Under the pieces are notes generated by a model. The model was given only the letters and a program-made list of their open reading frames with translations. It was not told where the DNA came from and did no database searches. A stretch of 64,000 nt of DNA from NCBI RefSeq assembly GCF_003610535.1, contig NZ_RAPN01000001.1:2467320-2531319 (forward strand), given 5' to 3'. The DNA is from Mangrovibacterium diazotrophicum (GTDB lineage Bacteria > Bacteroidota > Bacteroidia > Bacteroidales > Prolixibacteraceae). Every line of letters begins with the position of its first letter. The stretch's first letter is position 1. A program made the position numbers and the translations under genes. Of the stretch, positions 26,410-35,432 are shown piece after piece.

Positions 26410-28362
26410 CTATTCCTCTGTCAGCCAGACCTTCATTTTATTGGCTCCGCGGTTGTCCCAAACGTAATATGGGATTGCAGTAAACGCTTTTCCTTTGGTA
26501 TCTGAAGCGGTGATGACTTCCACACCTCCTAACAAGTCAGCGGCAAACGCATTGTCGAACGCTGTTTCCGGATTCACACCAATTTTGTCAACATCTTCAT
26601 TATCGACTCCCTCAACACAATAAACAATCGGGCCCCGCTCCAAAGCAACCAGCCCCCGGTCGGCGTCAACGGCCTCATTCGCCTTCACTTTACGAATCTC
26701 CATTGGTAGGCTGTATTCGATCACATCTCCTTTTTTCCACTGACGGGTTAAGGTTGCATATCCGTTTTCGGTCGCGTATTCTACTGCTTCACCATTTACT
26801 TTCAGCGCAATCGGCAATTGACTGGTACTTTCGTAAGCATACAAGTCTGACGGAACAGGTTTGTCTTGCGCCCATCCCGGGATACGAATGCAAACGGTGA
26901 ATTCTTTTTCTGTTTCCGGAGACACCAGCAGCTCAACATCACCATTCCATGGGTAGTCCGTTTTCTGACTTAAGGCCACTGCAGTGCCTGCAACTTTTAT
27001 ATCAGTTGCGCTCTGAATGAAGAGATTCACAAAAACCTTATCCTCATTTTGTGCATAAATATAGCCTGGCACTGAAGGCATAAACCGACAGAGGTTTGTC
27101 GGGCAACAGGAACAATCGAACCAAGGCTCGCGGGTCAAACTTCCTCCCGAGTTGAAGTGATATTCCATATCGCACTCAAGTGGGTTTGGATAGAAGAATG
27201 TTTTACCATCCAAGCCAACACCGGAAATGACGCCATTGTAAAGACTGCGCTCCAGGACATCGATGTATTTTGAATCGCCATGAAGCAGGAACATACGATA
27301 GTTCCAGTACACATTTGCGATAGCCGCACAAGTTTCGTTATAGGCTGTCAGGTTAGGCAGTTCATAATTATCTCCGAATGCCTCCCCCTCATGACGGGAA
27401 CCAATGCCACCTGTCAGATACATTTTCTTCGAGACAATGTTGTTCCAGATCTTATCCACCGCAGTCCGGTAACCAGCATCATCGTACAAAGCTGCCACAT
27501 CGGTCATTCCCGCATACATGTATGTTGCACGAACGGCGTGTCCCACAGCCTCATCCTGCTGCAGAACCGGTATGTGATCCTGCGTATAAGGCCCTTTGAT
27601 TTCCCGGCGGGTGCTATCTCCGCGCACATCCAGAAAATGTCGGGCAAGTTTCAGGTATTCTTCCTTGTGTGTGATCAGGTATAACTTGATTAATCCTGTT
27701 TCCACAATCTGGTGCCCCGGCACTTCGTTTGGAAGTTTATTGTTGAAAACATCGACCAGCAAGTCTGCATTCTTCGTAGCGATATCCAGGAAGTTCTTTT
27801 TCCCCGTTGCGTGATAATGTGCTGCTGCTGCCTCGAACATGTGCCCGCTGTTGTACAATTCGTGACTACACTCCAGGTGCTCCCAACGCGCACCCGCCGG
27901 ACACCACGACCAACGCACAAAAGTAGTATCGATGGTTTTGTAAGTGGTTAGGTAACCATCCTTTTCCTGTCCGATTGCAATTAGCGAGATGACCGAATCG
28001 ACATATTGATCCAACTTCGGGTCAGGGGTCGTTGTCATCGAATAGGCCGCTCCCTCTATGATTTTGTAAACATCGGTATCGTCAAAAGGCATTTCCCCTT
28101 TCACCGGGCCATCCATCTTTCCACCAGCAATCAGGAAATTATCCATGCGTCCCATTTCCTCACATTTCGCAAAGGAAGCAGGAATGGTAACTGTTCGGTT
28201 TGTTTCTATTTTCGGAGCCCAAAAATTGTCACTCAGGTGAACTTCGTTAAACGGAATTCCCTGGATCGCATAATCGGGTGTCGACTCAACATTCTCTTTC
28301 GTCCTGGGCTGACAGGCTGCCAACGCCAAAATCAGGAATGCGAGAAATTTCATTTTTTTCAT
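26410..28362 (-). CDS. GH127 beta-L-arabinofuranosidase lipoprotein
   Basis: Counted from the ATG at 28362 the protein is 650 aa with lipobox LAAC (C17); an upstream ATG would add 14 residues before the signal peptide and is less likely. The GH127 signature is clear: E343/C345 in AYNETCA, C417, C419 and C420 in WFDCSCCPTN, and ERSLYNGVISG with the FFYPNPLE segment between. In characterised members a zinc ion held by three Cys and a Glu supports a cysteine nucleophile that cleaves beta-L-arabinofuranosides, for example of hydroxyproline-linked oligoarabinosides or rhamnogalacturonan side chains. It follows SusD, with a hairpin between them. Confidence 0.92.
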   Translation of the reverse strand: MKKMKFLAFLILALAACQPRTKENVESTPDYAIQGIPFNEVHLSDNFWAPKIETNRTVTIPASFAKCEEMGRMDNFLIAGGKMDGPVKGEMPFDDTDVYKIIEGAAYSMTTTPDPKLDQYVDSVISLIAIGQEKDGYLTTYKTIDTTFVRWSWCPAGARWEHLECSHELYNSGHMFEAAAAHYHATGKKNFLDIATKNADLLVDVFNNKLPNEVPGHQIVETGLIKLYLITHKEEYLKLARHFLDVRGDSTRREIKGPYTQDHIPVLQQDEAVGHAVRATYMYAGMTDVAALYDDAGYRTAVDKIWNNIVSKKMYLTGGIGSRHEGEAFGDNYELPNLTAYNETCAAIANVYWNYRMFLLHGDSKYIDVLERSLYNGVISGVGLDGKTFFYPNPLECDMEYHFNSGGSLTREPWFDCSCCPTNLCRFMPSVPGYIYAQNEDKVFVNLFIQSATDIKVAGTAVALSQKTDYPWNGDVELLVSPETEKEFTVCIRIPGWAQDKPVPSDLYAYESTSQLPIALKVNGEAVEYATENGYATLTRQWKKGDVIEYSLPMEIRKVKANEAVDADRGLVALERGPIVYCVEGVDNEDVDKIGVNPETAFDNAFAADLLGGVEVITASDTKGKAFTAIPYYVWDNRGANKMKVWLTEE

Positions 28363-28409
28363 TGTTTCAGGCCTTATTTTGATTTGAGTTTTGAGAAAAT
28401 TCAACTGAA

Positions 28410-28448
28410 TAAAAAATATAAGTGGGGAGCGATTTGTAATTGCTCCCC
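28410..28448 (-). terminator. Attenuator-like hairpin between SusD and the GH127 gene
   Basis: On the minus strand GGGGAGC and GCTCCCC (28442-28448 and 28424-28430) pair around 11 nt, followed by ACTTATATTTTTT. Being internal to the operon it probably lowers enzyme-gene transcription relative to SusCD. Confidence 0.7.
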
Positions 28449-28469
28449 AACATATCTAAATCATAGAAC

Positions 28470-30107
28470 TTAATAACCTGGATTCTGTTGCAAGTTTGTA
28501 TTTGTTTCAATCCGACCGCGGGGAATCGGATAAATCGAACGATAGTCTCCGTTTGGTGAGTGTGCAAAGAATGATTTCGTCGTGTAAACACCAAAACGAA
28601 TCATATCCTGACGGCGACGGCCTTCCTGGTTAAACTCCCAGGCCAGCTCGTCCAGGAAACGACCGTACTGGATGTCATCCCCTCCCTCATCTGTTTCGGC
28701 ACTTTCAGTGCGTAAACCATAGTCATAAACACTGCCTTCCATCAATTCGGAACCCGTCACTGTTGCTTTTGCCGGAGCAGTTTTAAATGCTCGTTCGCGC
28801 ACTTGTGTTACAATTGTTGCAGCTCCATCAGCATCGCCGGTACGAAGCATTGATTCGGCTTTCATCATTAACACATCGGCGTAGCGGAACAGCGGGTAGT
28901 CGTTGTTCAAAATATTGGAGGATCCCATTGCAATTTCGAATTTCTCGAAACGATAGCCATGAATTTCCTCCGAATGGCTTATATCCGGAACTTCATTAAT
29001 CAGAATAAGTGGATCGCCCACGAGGTTCCCCATGGTTACCAGCAATTCCTCACCACTTGCCGCATATTGTTGGCCCATCATGAAGTTGGCAGTCAAACGG
29101 CTGTCGTCCGGATCGAATGTATCGATGAACTGCGGAATAGCACACATACCACCCCAAGGAGTTAAAGTCAGATTATACTTGGCCTGCATGGAAGGCTGAC
29201 AGGTTTGCATATGAATATCGAACTGGTTCCACTCGGTTGTGTACTGATCGTCGATGGCCAAACCAAAGATAATTTCAGCCGAGTTTTGGTTTTCGGTAAC
29301 GAAAACACTCTTCTGGCTAGCTTCCAAAGCATAACCCGCTCCCGAATTAATTATCTGATCACAAGCATCGATACAATCACTCCAATGTGCTGTTCCGGTG
29401 TAAACTTCCGCATTCAGGTACATTTTTGCCAATAGGGTCAAAGCAGCCCACTTATTAAAACGTCCGTAAGTTGCCTGGCTTCTGTCTTCACTTAAATAAG
29501 GCAAACTCTCTGTGATTTCCTGCACGATGAAATTATAGACCTCGGTTCGCGTATTTTGCTCAGGCAAATACCCATCCGGCACGTCAAAATCAGTTACAAT
29601 CGGTACATTACCATACAAGTCGCAAAGGACATAGTAGTAACTGGCCCTCAAGGCTCGTAACTCTGCAATTGTCGCGTTGTATACGTCTTCATCCGGTATT
29701 GGAACAAAACCTGTTTCAACCTGATAGATAATCCGATTACAGGCTGCAATTCCGTAGTAAGTCCGATCCCATGTCTGGTAAACAACATCTTCGTCCACCG
29801 TCCAGGTATGCTCGTGTATCCGACGGTAAATTCCACCGTCAACCCATCCGTTCGGACGTCCGGGGATCACAATTTCATCGGCACCAACTTCATTGGCACG
29901 CCAGTAGCCATTCCAAAGCAATAGGATATTACGCCAGGAACCATAAGCATTCCCGATAATGGCAGGAATATCTTCTTCAGTCGGATTAAACTGATCTGCT
30001 AAGAAGTCACTGTAACTCTCGTCGTACAGCTTGGTACAGCTCGAAAATAGAGTTACCAATGAGATTAACAGGATGCTCAGTGCATTTTTATATTTATGAG
30101 TATTCAT
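28470..30107 (-). CDS. SusD/RagB-family glycan-binding lipoprotein
   Basis: A 545-aa outer-membrane lipoprotein (lipobox FSSC, C24) that forms the lid of the SusC transporter. SusD-type features are the helical TPR-like N-terminal part with IAELRALRASYYYVLCDLYGNVP near 150-175, the FRYADVLMMKAESMLRTGDADGA helix near 405 and a C-terminal ELAWEFNQEGRRRQDMIRF and IPRGRIETN...QNPGY end. The stop is 66 bp before the GH127 start region and the gene begins 21 bp after SusC. It probably binds arabinose-containing oligosaccharide. Confidence 0.93.
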   Translation of the reverse strand: MNTHKYKNALSILLISLVTLFSSCTKLYDESYSDFLADQFNPTEEDIPAIIGNAYGSWRNILLLWNGYWRANEVGADEIVIPGRPNGWVDGGIYRRIHEHTWTVDEDVVYQTWDRTYYGIAACNRIIYQVETGFVPIPDEDVYNATIAELRALRASYYYVLCDLYGNVPIVTDFDVPDGYLPEQNTRTEVYNFIVQEITESLPYLSEDRSQATYGRFNKWAALTLLAKMYLNAEVYTGTAHWSDCIDACDQIINSGAGYALEASQKSVFVTENQNSAEIIFGLAIDDQYTTEWNQFDIHMQTCQPSMQAKYNLTLTPWGGMCAIPQFIDTFDPDDSRLTANFMMGQQYAASGEELLVTMGNLVGDPLILINEVPDISHSEEIHGYRFEKFEIAMGSSNILNNDYPLFRYADVLMMKAESMLRTGDADGAATIVTQVRERAFKTAPAKATVTGSELMEGSVYDYGLRTESAETDEGGDDIQYGRFLDELAWEFNQEGRRRQDMIRFGVYTTKSFFAHSPNGDYRSIYPIPRGRIETNTNLQQNPGY

Positions 30108-30128
30108 GTCAAACTAGTATTTAAAGGT

Positions 30129-33100
30129 TTAGAAAGTTAAATTAACACCAAGGGTAAAGGTTCTGGTTGTTGGGTACTTATCCCTTCCGTCGTTACCAGG
30201 AGTCAAGCCTCCGGAATAAACTTCCGGGTCAATGCCCTTATAGCCGGTAATTACAAAGGTGTTCAGGGTAGACGCATAAATACGAGCTTTCTGAATGTAT
30301 TTACCTAAGTTAGTCATGGTGTAGCCCAAGGTGATATTATCGATCTTCCAGTAATCACCATTTTCAATATAGTACGAATTATATTCCAGATCCATATCGG
30401 TACTTAAAACCGCTTTTCCAAACACCGGATCGTAGGCTGATTTCAACCGGTTGTATTGTACTGTTTTGGTGTTTTCCAGATACATCCGTTCGAAGTTCAA
30501 GATTTGGAAATCGAATGCGCCACGCATAGTTATTGACAAGTCGAAATCCTTATATTTGAACGTATTGTTCCAACTACCGATATATTTCGGAATACCGTTA
30601 CCCAACACTTTTTTGTTCTCAAAGGAGTGATCAAAATCGTCGTAGTTGACGGCGTTTCCTTCAGCATCTTCATAAATCCATTTTCCTTCCTCGTCGACAT
30701 CAATTACCTTAAAACCATAGAAGTTACCAATCTCACCACCAATATCTACGCGGTGAGTAAATGTTTGAATTGGCTCACCTGTTGCTCCAGCAGTGAAATA
30801 ATCGCTCGTTGCCTGGTACAATTCATTGGAAAGACTAACCAATTTATTATTGTTCGTAGAGAAGGTTACATTGGTATTCCATTCAAAATCGTCGCTGGTT
30901 ATCGGAATTGCATTAATTAAAATCTCAATCCCTTTGTTTTCCATCACGCCAACATTGGCAGTTGTCGTTGTTACCAGGTTTGGCGGCACGGGCACGGAGT
31001 AGTCGTAAAGCAGCCCGTCAATCTTACGTTTGTACAGGTCGATACTACCCGACAAACGGTTTTTCAGCATGGCAAAGTCAACCCCGATATTGGTTTCTTT
31101 CTTTTCTTCCCATCTCAGGTAAGGGTTCGGGTTACGGGAAAAGGCTAAAGTCTGAATCCATTTACCATTGTTGTAGAATGGGTTGCTGTAATTCAGCGAT
31201 GCCAACCCGAGGAAAATATCGTCAGGCTGAGTACCTGTAACACCATAACCAGCACGCAATTTCAGGTCGTTGAACAAGCTAACACTCTCCATGAAGGGCT
31301 CTTCTGTCAAACGCCAACCCACTGATACCGCGGGGAAAGTACCCCAAGGATCGTTTGTACCGTAAAGCTGGCTGGCAGCTTCATGACGAACACTGGCCAT
31401 CAACAGGTAACGGTTCTTGTAGTTGTAATTCAAACGACCAAAGAAACCGATGAGGTTGGTTTTGGTTTTGCCGCTACCCATTCCCCACGACGTACTTCCT
31501 TCTTTTGCTCCACTACCAAGCCCCATATTGTTGTAGCCAAATTGATCCGACTGGAAATCGTTGTTGTAAGCGTAGAAACTTCGACCTACAAAATCCTGCC
31601 AGCTGTAACCTGCTAAAACATTGAAGTTATGCTCGCCGATACTTTTTCTGTATTCCGCGGTAATATCAATCAACTTTTCTGCATTTTCAGCCGCATTGTT
31701 CGACGCAAAGCCGTTTACCCCGCTCCGCACCGTCGAAATATGTTTTTTTGTTTCGTAGTAGCCAATTGTCTGGTTCCATTTCGAGTAAGACATTAAACTT
31801 TTCAAGGTCAATCCCTCGATTGGTTTTAATGTTACAGTTCCCGTAACACGTGTCAGGTTGTTACTTGTTTCACCGTCCGACTCTTTAATCCGGGATACCG
31901 GGTTATCGTAGTTGAAAGCTCCAGGTTGCTCCATCCAATCACCATTCTCGTCTTTTACCGGCGATGTCGGATTGTAAATCAAAGCCTGCCGGTAAGTATA
32001 ACCATCAAAACCTACATTGGCATTATAGCTGTTCATCTTTTCGGTCTTAGTCAAAATTCCAAGGTTGAAATTCAACATGTCATCCAGCATGGAATGATTG
32101 ATATCTGCCCGGGCTGAGAAACGCTCTGCATAAGATTCCAGAAAAATCCCTTCAGCGTTTCGATAGTTTACTGTTGCCAGATAATTGGTTTTTGAGTTTC
32201 CACCTCTGAATGTCAAGTTATGCACGTGAATGAGCGGTGTCTGTGTAATTTCATCCAACCAGTTGGTATCGCCTCCCAAGTCGTCCGAACTAGCACGAGT
32301 GCCTGCTGCAATTTGATCGCGATAATCCTGGGCAGTCAACATATCCAGCTTATTAGCAATGGTCTGTGTACTTAAGTAGCCGGTATATTCAACATTGCTT
32401 TTATAGTCGGCTCCTGCCCGTTTGGTTGTAATAATGATCACCCCGTTGGTACCGCGGGTACCATAAATCGCAGCTGCAGAACCGTCTTTCAAAACATCGA
32501 TAGATTCAATATCCTCAGGCGCAACCGTGTTCAAATCGCTGGGAACACCATCGACCAAAATCAACGGACTTGTACTTGTTCCGTAAAGGGTTGTATTACC
32601 GCGCAAACGAATAGAAGTGCCGGCAGTAGGGTCACCACTGGTAGTATTTAATGAAAGCCCGGCCACTTTACCTTGAATCAACTGACCGGCATCCTGAACA
32701 CTTCCTACGTTGAAGTCTTCTGATTTCACCGTACTCACAGAGCTGGTAACATCAGCTTTCTTGATTGTACCATAACCAATGGCAACAACTTCCTCCAGGC
32801 CGATGGTTTCTTCTTCCAAGGCGATGGAAATCGATTGTTGTCCGGCAACGGGAACTTCCAGCGATTTCATTCCCACAAAAGAGAACACCAGCACAGCATC
32901 GCCGGCAACATTGTTCAGCGAATAGTTTCCTTCAAAATCGGTGATTGTACCAATGGTTGTCCCTTTAATAATTACCGTCACCCCGGGAAGGACTTGTCCG
33001 CTCGCATCAGTAACTTTTCCCGAAACATCGAGCTCTTTTTGCTGCGTTTCAACCTGAACTTGGTTGGAAAGGATAATTTGACGGTCAACAATTTCGTATT

Positions 33101-33428
33101 TTATATTCGTTCCGCTAAACAACTCGTCCAGCACATTTTCAATGCTATTATCAGGAACGTTCAGTGAGACTTTCTTTTCGACATCGACAAAGCGACTGTT
33201 GTAAAGAAAATAGTAATCGGTTTGATCTTCTATTGTGCTTAACGCTTGCTTGATACTCTGGTTCTCAATTTTCAGAGAAAGTCGAGTTCCCTGTGAATAA
33301 GAGTTAATCGCGAAGCCTTGAGCTACAAATAACAAGAGTGCTAGTAATGTTAGTTTCATAGTTAAAAAGTACTTGTTCTTCCAGGATATAACACACCTGG
33401 GAGCAATTAGAAACTGCTTTTTTTTCAT
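30129..33428 (-). CDS. SusC-type TonB-dependent transporter with STN domain
   Basis: An intact 1099-aa outer-membrane transporter. After a signal region (hydrophobic stretch at about 24-45) comes an STN domain (about 50-120), a CarboxypepD-like domain (about 130-215, GKVTDASGQVLPGVTV), the TonB box region EEVVAIGYGTIKK near 222, the plug and a 22-strand barrel ending in TLGVNLTF. The STN domain is what signals to a FecR anti-sigma factor, matching the sigma and FecR genes directly upstream. The start may be 33428 or an internal ATG at 33359; both give the signal region. It works with the adjacent SusD. Confidence 0.94.
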   Translation of the reverse strand: MKKKQFLIAPRCVISWKNKYFLTMKLTLLALLLFVAQGFAINSYSQGTRLSLKIENQSIKQALSTIEDQTDYYFLYNSRFVDVEKKVSLNVPDNSIENVLDELFSGTNIKYEIVDRQIILSNQVQVETQQKELDVSGKVTDASGQVLPGVTVIIKGTTIGTITDFEGNYSLNNVAGDAVLVFSFVGMKSLEVPVAGQQSISIALEEETIGLEEVVAIGYGTIKKADVTSSVSTVKSEDFNVGSVQDAGQLIQGKVAGLSLNTTSGDPTAGTSIRLRGNTTLYGTSTSPLILVDGVPSDLNTVAPEDIESIDVLKDGSAAAIYGTRGTNGVIIITTKRAGADYKSNVEYTGYLSTQTIANKLDMLTAQDYRDQIAAGTRASSDDLGGDTNWLDEITQTPLIHVHNLTFRGGNSKTNYLATVNYRNAEGIFLESYAERFSARADINHSMLDDMLNFNLGILTKTEKMNSYNANVGFDGYTYRQALIYNPTSPVKDENGDWMEQPGAFNYDNPVSRIKESDGETSNNLTRVTGTVTLKPIEGLTLKSLMSYSKWNQTIGYYETKKHISTVRSGVNGFASNNAAENAEKLIDITAEYRKSIGEHNFNVLAGYSWQDFVGRSFYAYNNDFQSDQFGYNNMGLGSGAKEGSTSWGMGSGKTKTNLIGFFGRLNYNYKNRYLLMASVRHEAASQLYGTNDPWGTFPAVSVGWRLTEEPFMESVSLFNDLKLRAGYGVTGTQPDDIFLGLASLNYSNPFYNNGKWIQTLAFSRNPNPYLRWEEKKETNIGVDFAMLKNRLSGSIDLYKRKIDGLLYDYSVPVPPNLVTTTTANVGVMENKGIEILINAIPITSDDFEWNTNVTFSTNNNKLVSLSNELYQATSDYFTAGATGEPIQTFTHRVDIGGEIGNFYGFKVIDVDEEGKWIYEDAEGNAVNYDDFDHSFENKKVLGNGIPKYIGSWNNTFKYKDFDLSITMRGAFDFQILNFERMYLENTKTVQYNRLKSAYDPVFGKAVLSTDMDLEYNSYYIENGDYWKIDNITLGYTMTNLGKYIQKARIYASTLNTFVITGYKGIDPEVYSGGLTPGNDGRDKYPTTRTFTLGVNLTF

Positions 33429-33441
33429 AAGTTTGTCTTGT

Positions 33442-33520
33442 TTTAATTTAACAAATCAGGTTTAAGCCGACAGGCTTAGCTACCAGGGGAGATGGGCCAA
33501 CATTTCCCCTTTTTGCTTTT
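33442..33520 (+). ncRNA. Candidate cis-antisense small RNA opposite the susC leader
   Basis: On the plus strand a perfect -7 element TAAGTTTG at 33428-33435 (with a weak TTAG -33 element 17 bp upstream) is followed 50-70 bp later by a hairpin and T-rich run (33485-33520). Together they would make an RNA of about 75 nt from the FecR-SusC intergenic region, antisense to the susC leader. The arrangement resembles the antisense RNA DonS of a Bacteroides fragilis glycan locus. Prediction only. Confidence 0.3.
33485..33520 (+). terminator. Plus-strand terminator in the FecR-SusC gap
   Basis: AGGGGAGATG (33485-33494) pairs with CATTTCCCCT (33501-33510) around a GGCCAA loop, then TTTTGCTTTT. The T-run is on the plus strand although the flanking genes are on the minus strand, so it would end an antisense transcript. 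Confidence 0.5.
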
Positions 33521-33533
33521 AAAGCCCTCTGCC

Positions 33534-34571
33534 TTATTTTGAACTTTTGGTTAAAACTATTTTTTGTTTCTCATAGACTCCGTTTTGTTGTTTCTTACTT
33601 GGTAGGATATCATATTCGAATGGAGAAGTTCTCTTCAACAGATCCAGTACTTGAGTTATCGTTTCGTGCTTAAAAGTCCCCGTAAAGATGTAATCCTCGA
33701 TTTCCGGGTCTTCTATCAGGATATTCACGTTGTACCAACGTTCGAGACTGCGAACAACTTCCGTCATCCGGTCATCCCTAAAAATCAGCAATCCATCAAT
33801 CCAGCCGATGTATCTGTCAACATCGACCTCCCGCAATACGACTTTCTCTTCCGTTCGCTTAAAAACAGCCTGTTCTCCCGGCTTCATAGCCACAAGTAAT
33901 GCATTCCGAGTTGTATTGATTTCGATGAGATCGACCTTGCCTTCTTTTAGGACAACCTCCGTTTTATCTTCATCGGGGTAATTACAGACATTGAATTCTG
34001 TCCCTTTCACTTCAACTCCAATCTTTCCCAAACCAACAACAAACGGATGTGCTGCATCCTTGGCTACTTTGAAAAAGGCTTCCCCGTTAAGAGTCACGCG
34101 TCTTTCTTTTCCTGAAAAGCTGGAAGGATATTCAAGTTTGGTATCTGAGTTCAAAAAAACAGATGTTCCGTCGGGAAGATATACCTCGGACTTAACTCCC
34201 GGAGGAGTATGGTAGGCCAACCAAAGCTCAGTGCCTTGTTGTGGCTTGCGATCAATGAAAAAATAAACGCTGGCTATCAGTAAGGGAAGGATCAGGATCG
34301 CTGCAGCACGCTGCCAATAATAAAGCAATCTCTGAACAGGGTACTCTCTACGTACCCGCTCGTTTAATTTATGCAAAGCAAGCGATGAATCGTAATGCTT
34401 CATTTCTTCAAGTAAGTCAAGGGAATAGTAAACCTTTTCCGACTCCTGAAAAATCTGCAGATTCTCGTCCGAAGCGTTTTTCCATTTTTCAACAGCAACA
34501 CGTTCCTCCTCGCTCAATACTCCGGCAAAATAATCCGGCAACAAATCAATGTGATCTTTTTTGCTTTCCAT
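33534..34571 (-). CDS. FecR-type anti-sigma factor (module 1)
   Basis: A 345-aa inner-membrane anti-sigma factor. The cytoplasmic N-terminal part (about 1-80) binds the sigma factor, one transmembrane helix (about 87-106, AAAILILPLLIASVYFFI) follows, and the periplasmic FecR domain (GVKSEVYLPDGTSVFLNSDTKL ...GEAFFKVAKD) and C-terminal DUF4974 segment (ERWYNVNI...TGTFKHE) receive the signal from the SusC STN domain. I start at the ATG at 34571; two upstream ATGs are possible. Lies between the sigma and susC genes, the standard order. Confidence 0.92.
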   Translation of the reverse strand: MESKKDHIDLLPDYFAGVLSEEERVAVEKWKNASDENLQIFQESEKVYYSLDLLEEMKHYDSSLALHKLNERVRREYPVQRLLYYWQRAAAILILPLLIASVYFFIDRKPQQGTELWLAYHTPPGVKSEVYLPDGTSVFLNSDTKLEYPSSFSGKERRVTLNGEAFFKVAKDAAHPFVVGLGKIGVEVKGTEFNVCNYPDEDKTEVVLKEGKVDLIEINTTRNALLVAMKPGEQAVFKRTEEKVVLREVDVDRYIGWIDGLLIFRDDRMTEVVRSLERWYNVNILIEDPEIEDYIFTGTFKHETITQVLDLLKRTSPFEYDILPSKKQQNGVYEKQKIVLTKSSK

Positions 34572-34686
34572 GCTTGTTCGGTTAGGCTGATAAAACATGC
34601 CTTTCTTTGACCTTATCAATCAGATGACAGCCCAAGTCTTCGAAACACATATTCGAAAACAAAAAAAATTGAATTTTTTAAATCGA

Positions 34687-35286
34687 TTACTTGATGATAT
34701 AAAGCAGCAGAGCCAGCGGTAAGTAGTCTTTCAACTCAATACGAAGTTGTTTTAATGCATTGCTTATTTGTAATTCAACTGTTCGTTTCGATATTCCTAA
34801 AGCCGCAGCGATGCTTTCGTTATCCTTTCCTTCGAAACGACTTAAAACAAAAATTTCGCGACAACGGGGAGGTAATTTCTGAATTGATTTTTCGATTAAA
34901 TCTGCTAATTCCGATTCTGAAAACTCCCAACTTAGCGATTGACCATCTCTCTCTCTTTTTTCGTTGATATACCTTTCGTAGTCCTCTTTTACTTTTACAT
35001 GCTTCATATAGTTAAACGCCTTGTTTTTCACCGACGCAAAAAAATATGATTTGAGAGACGTTGAGATTTCCATCTCTCTTTTACTGATCCAGATTTTGAA
35101 AAAGAACTCTTGAACCAGGTCTTCGGCAACAGCCCTGTTGTCTACAATTTGAAAAACAAAAGCACATAGACCAGAGTAGTAATAATTGAATACAAAATCA
35201 AAAACAGTTTTGTTCTTTCTGTTGAGCTCCGCTATGAGATATTTATCTTCCAATTCCGGTGTCAATTTTAGTTTGATTAGCGTCAC
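34687..35286 (-). CDS. ECF RNA polymerase sigma factor (module 1)
   Basis: A 199-aa sigma-70 family protein of the ECF class. Region 2 spans roughly residues 25-95 (AVAEDLVQEFFFKIW) and region 4 roughly 125-185 (LPPRCREIFVLSRFEGKDNESIAAALGISKRTVE). The only start in good position is GTG at 35286. With the adjacent FecR-type protein and STN-bearing SusC it forms a trans-envelope signalling unit that activates SusCD transcription when the glycan is bound. Confidence 0.92.
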   Translation of the reverse strand: MTLIKLKLTPELEDKYLIAELNRKNKTVFDFVFNYYYSGLCAFVFQIVDNRAVAEDLVQEFFFKIWISKREMEISTSLKSYFFASVKNKAFNYMKHVKVKEDYERYINEKRERDGQSLSWEFSESELADLIEKSIQKLPPRCREIFVLSRFEGKDNESIAAALGISKRTVELQISNALKQLRIELKDYLPLALLLYIIK

Positions 35287-35373
35287 GCAAGTTAAAAGAA
35301 AAAAATAAGTACCAAATTAGTTTTTTTGTTAACCTTCAGTTATCCTGGTACTATTTTGGAGATCAATTAAACG

Positions 35374-35411
35374 AAGAAAAAAAGGGGAGCAAATTGAATT
35401 TGCGCCCCTTT
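35374..35411 (-). terminator. Intrinsic terminator after the second SusD gene
   Basis: On the minus strand a 13-bp stem (35399-35411 with 35381-35393, one mismatch) with a 5-nt loop is followed by a long T-run. It ends the module 2 transcript ahead of the module 1 sigma gene. Confidence 0.88.
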
Positions 35412-35432
35412 CTTTTCCAAATATTTCGATAA

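Noticed and set aside
34572-34619. Longer start of the module 1 anti-sigma factor
   Set aside because: The extra 16 residues are not seen in family members; the ATG at 34571 gives the usual start before the sigma-binding part.
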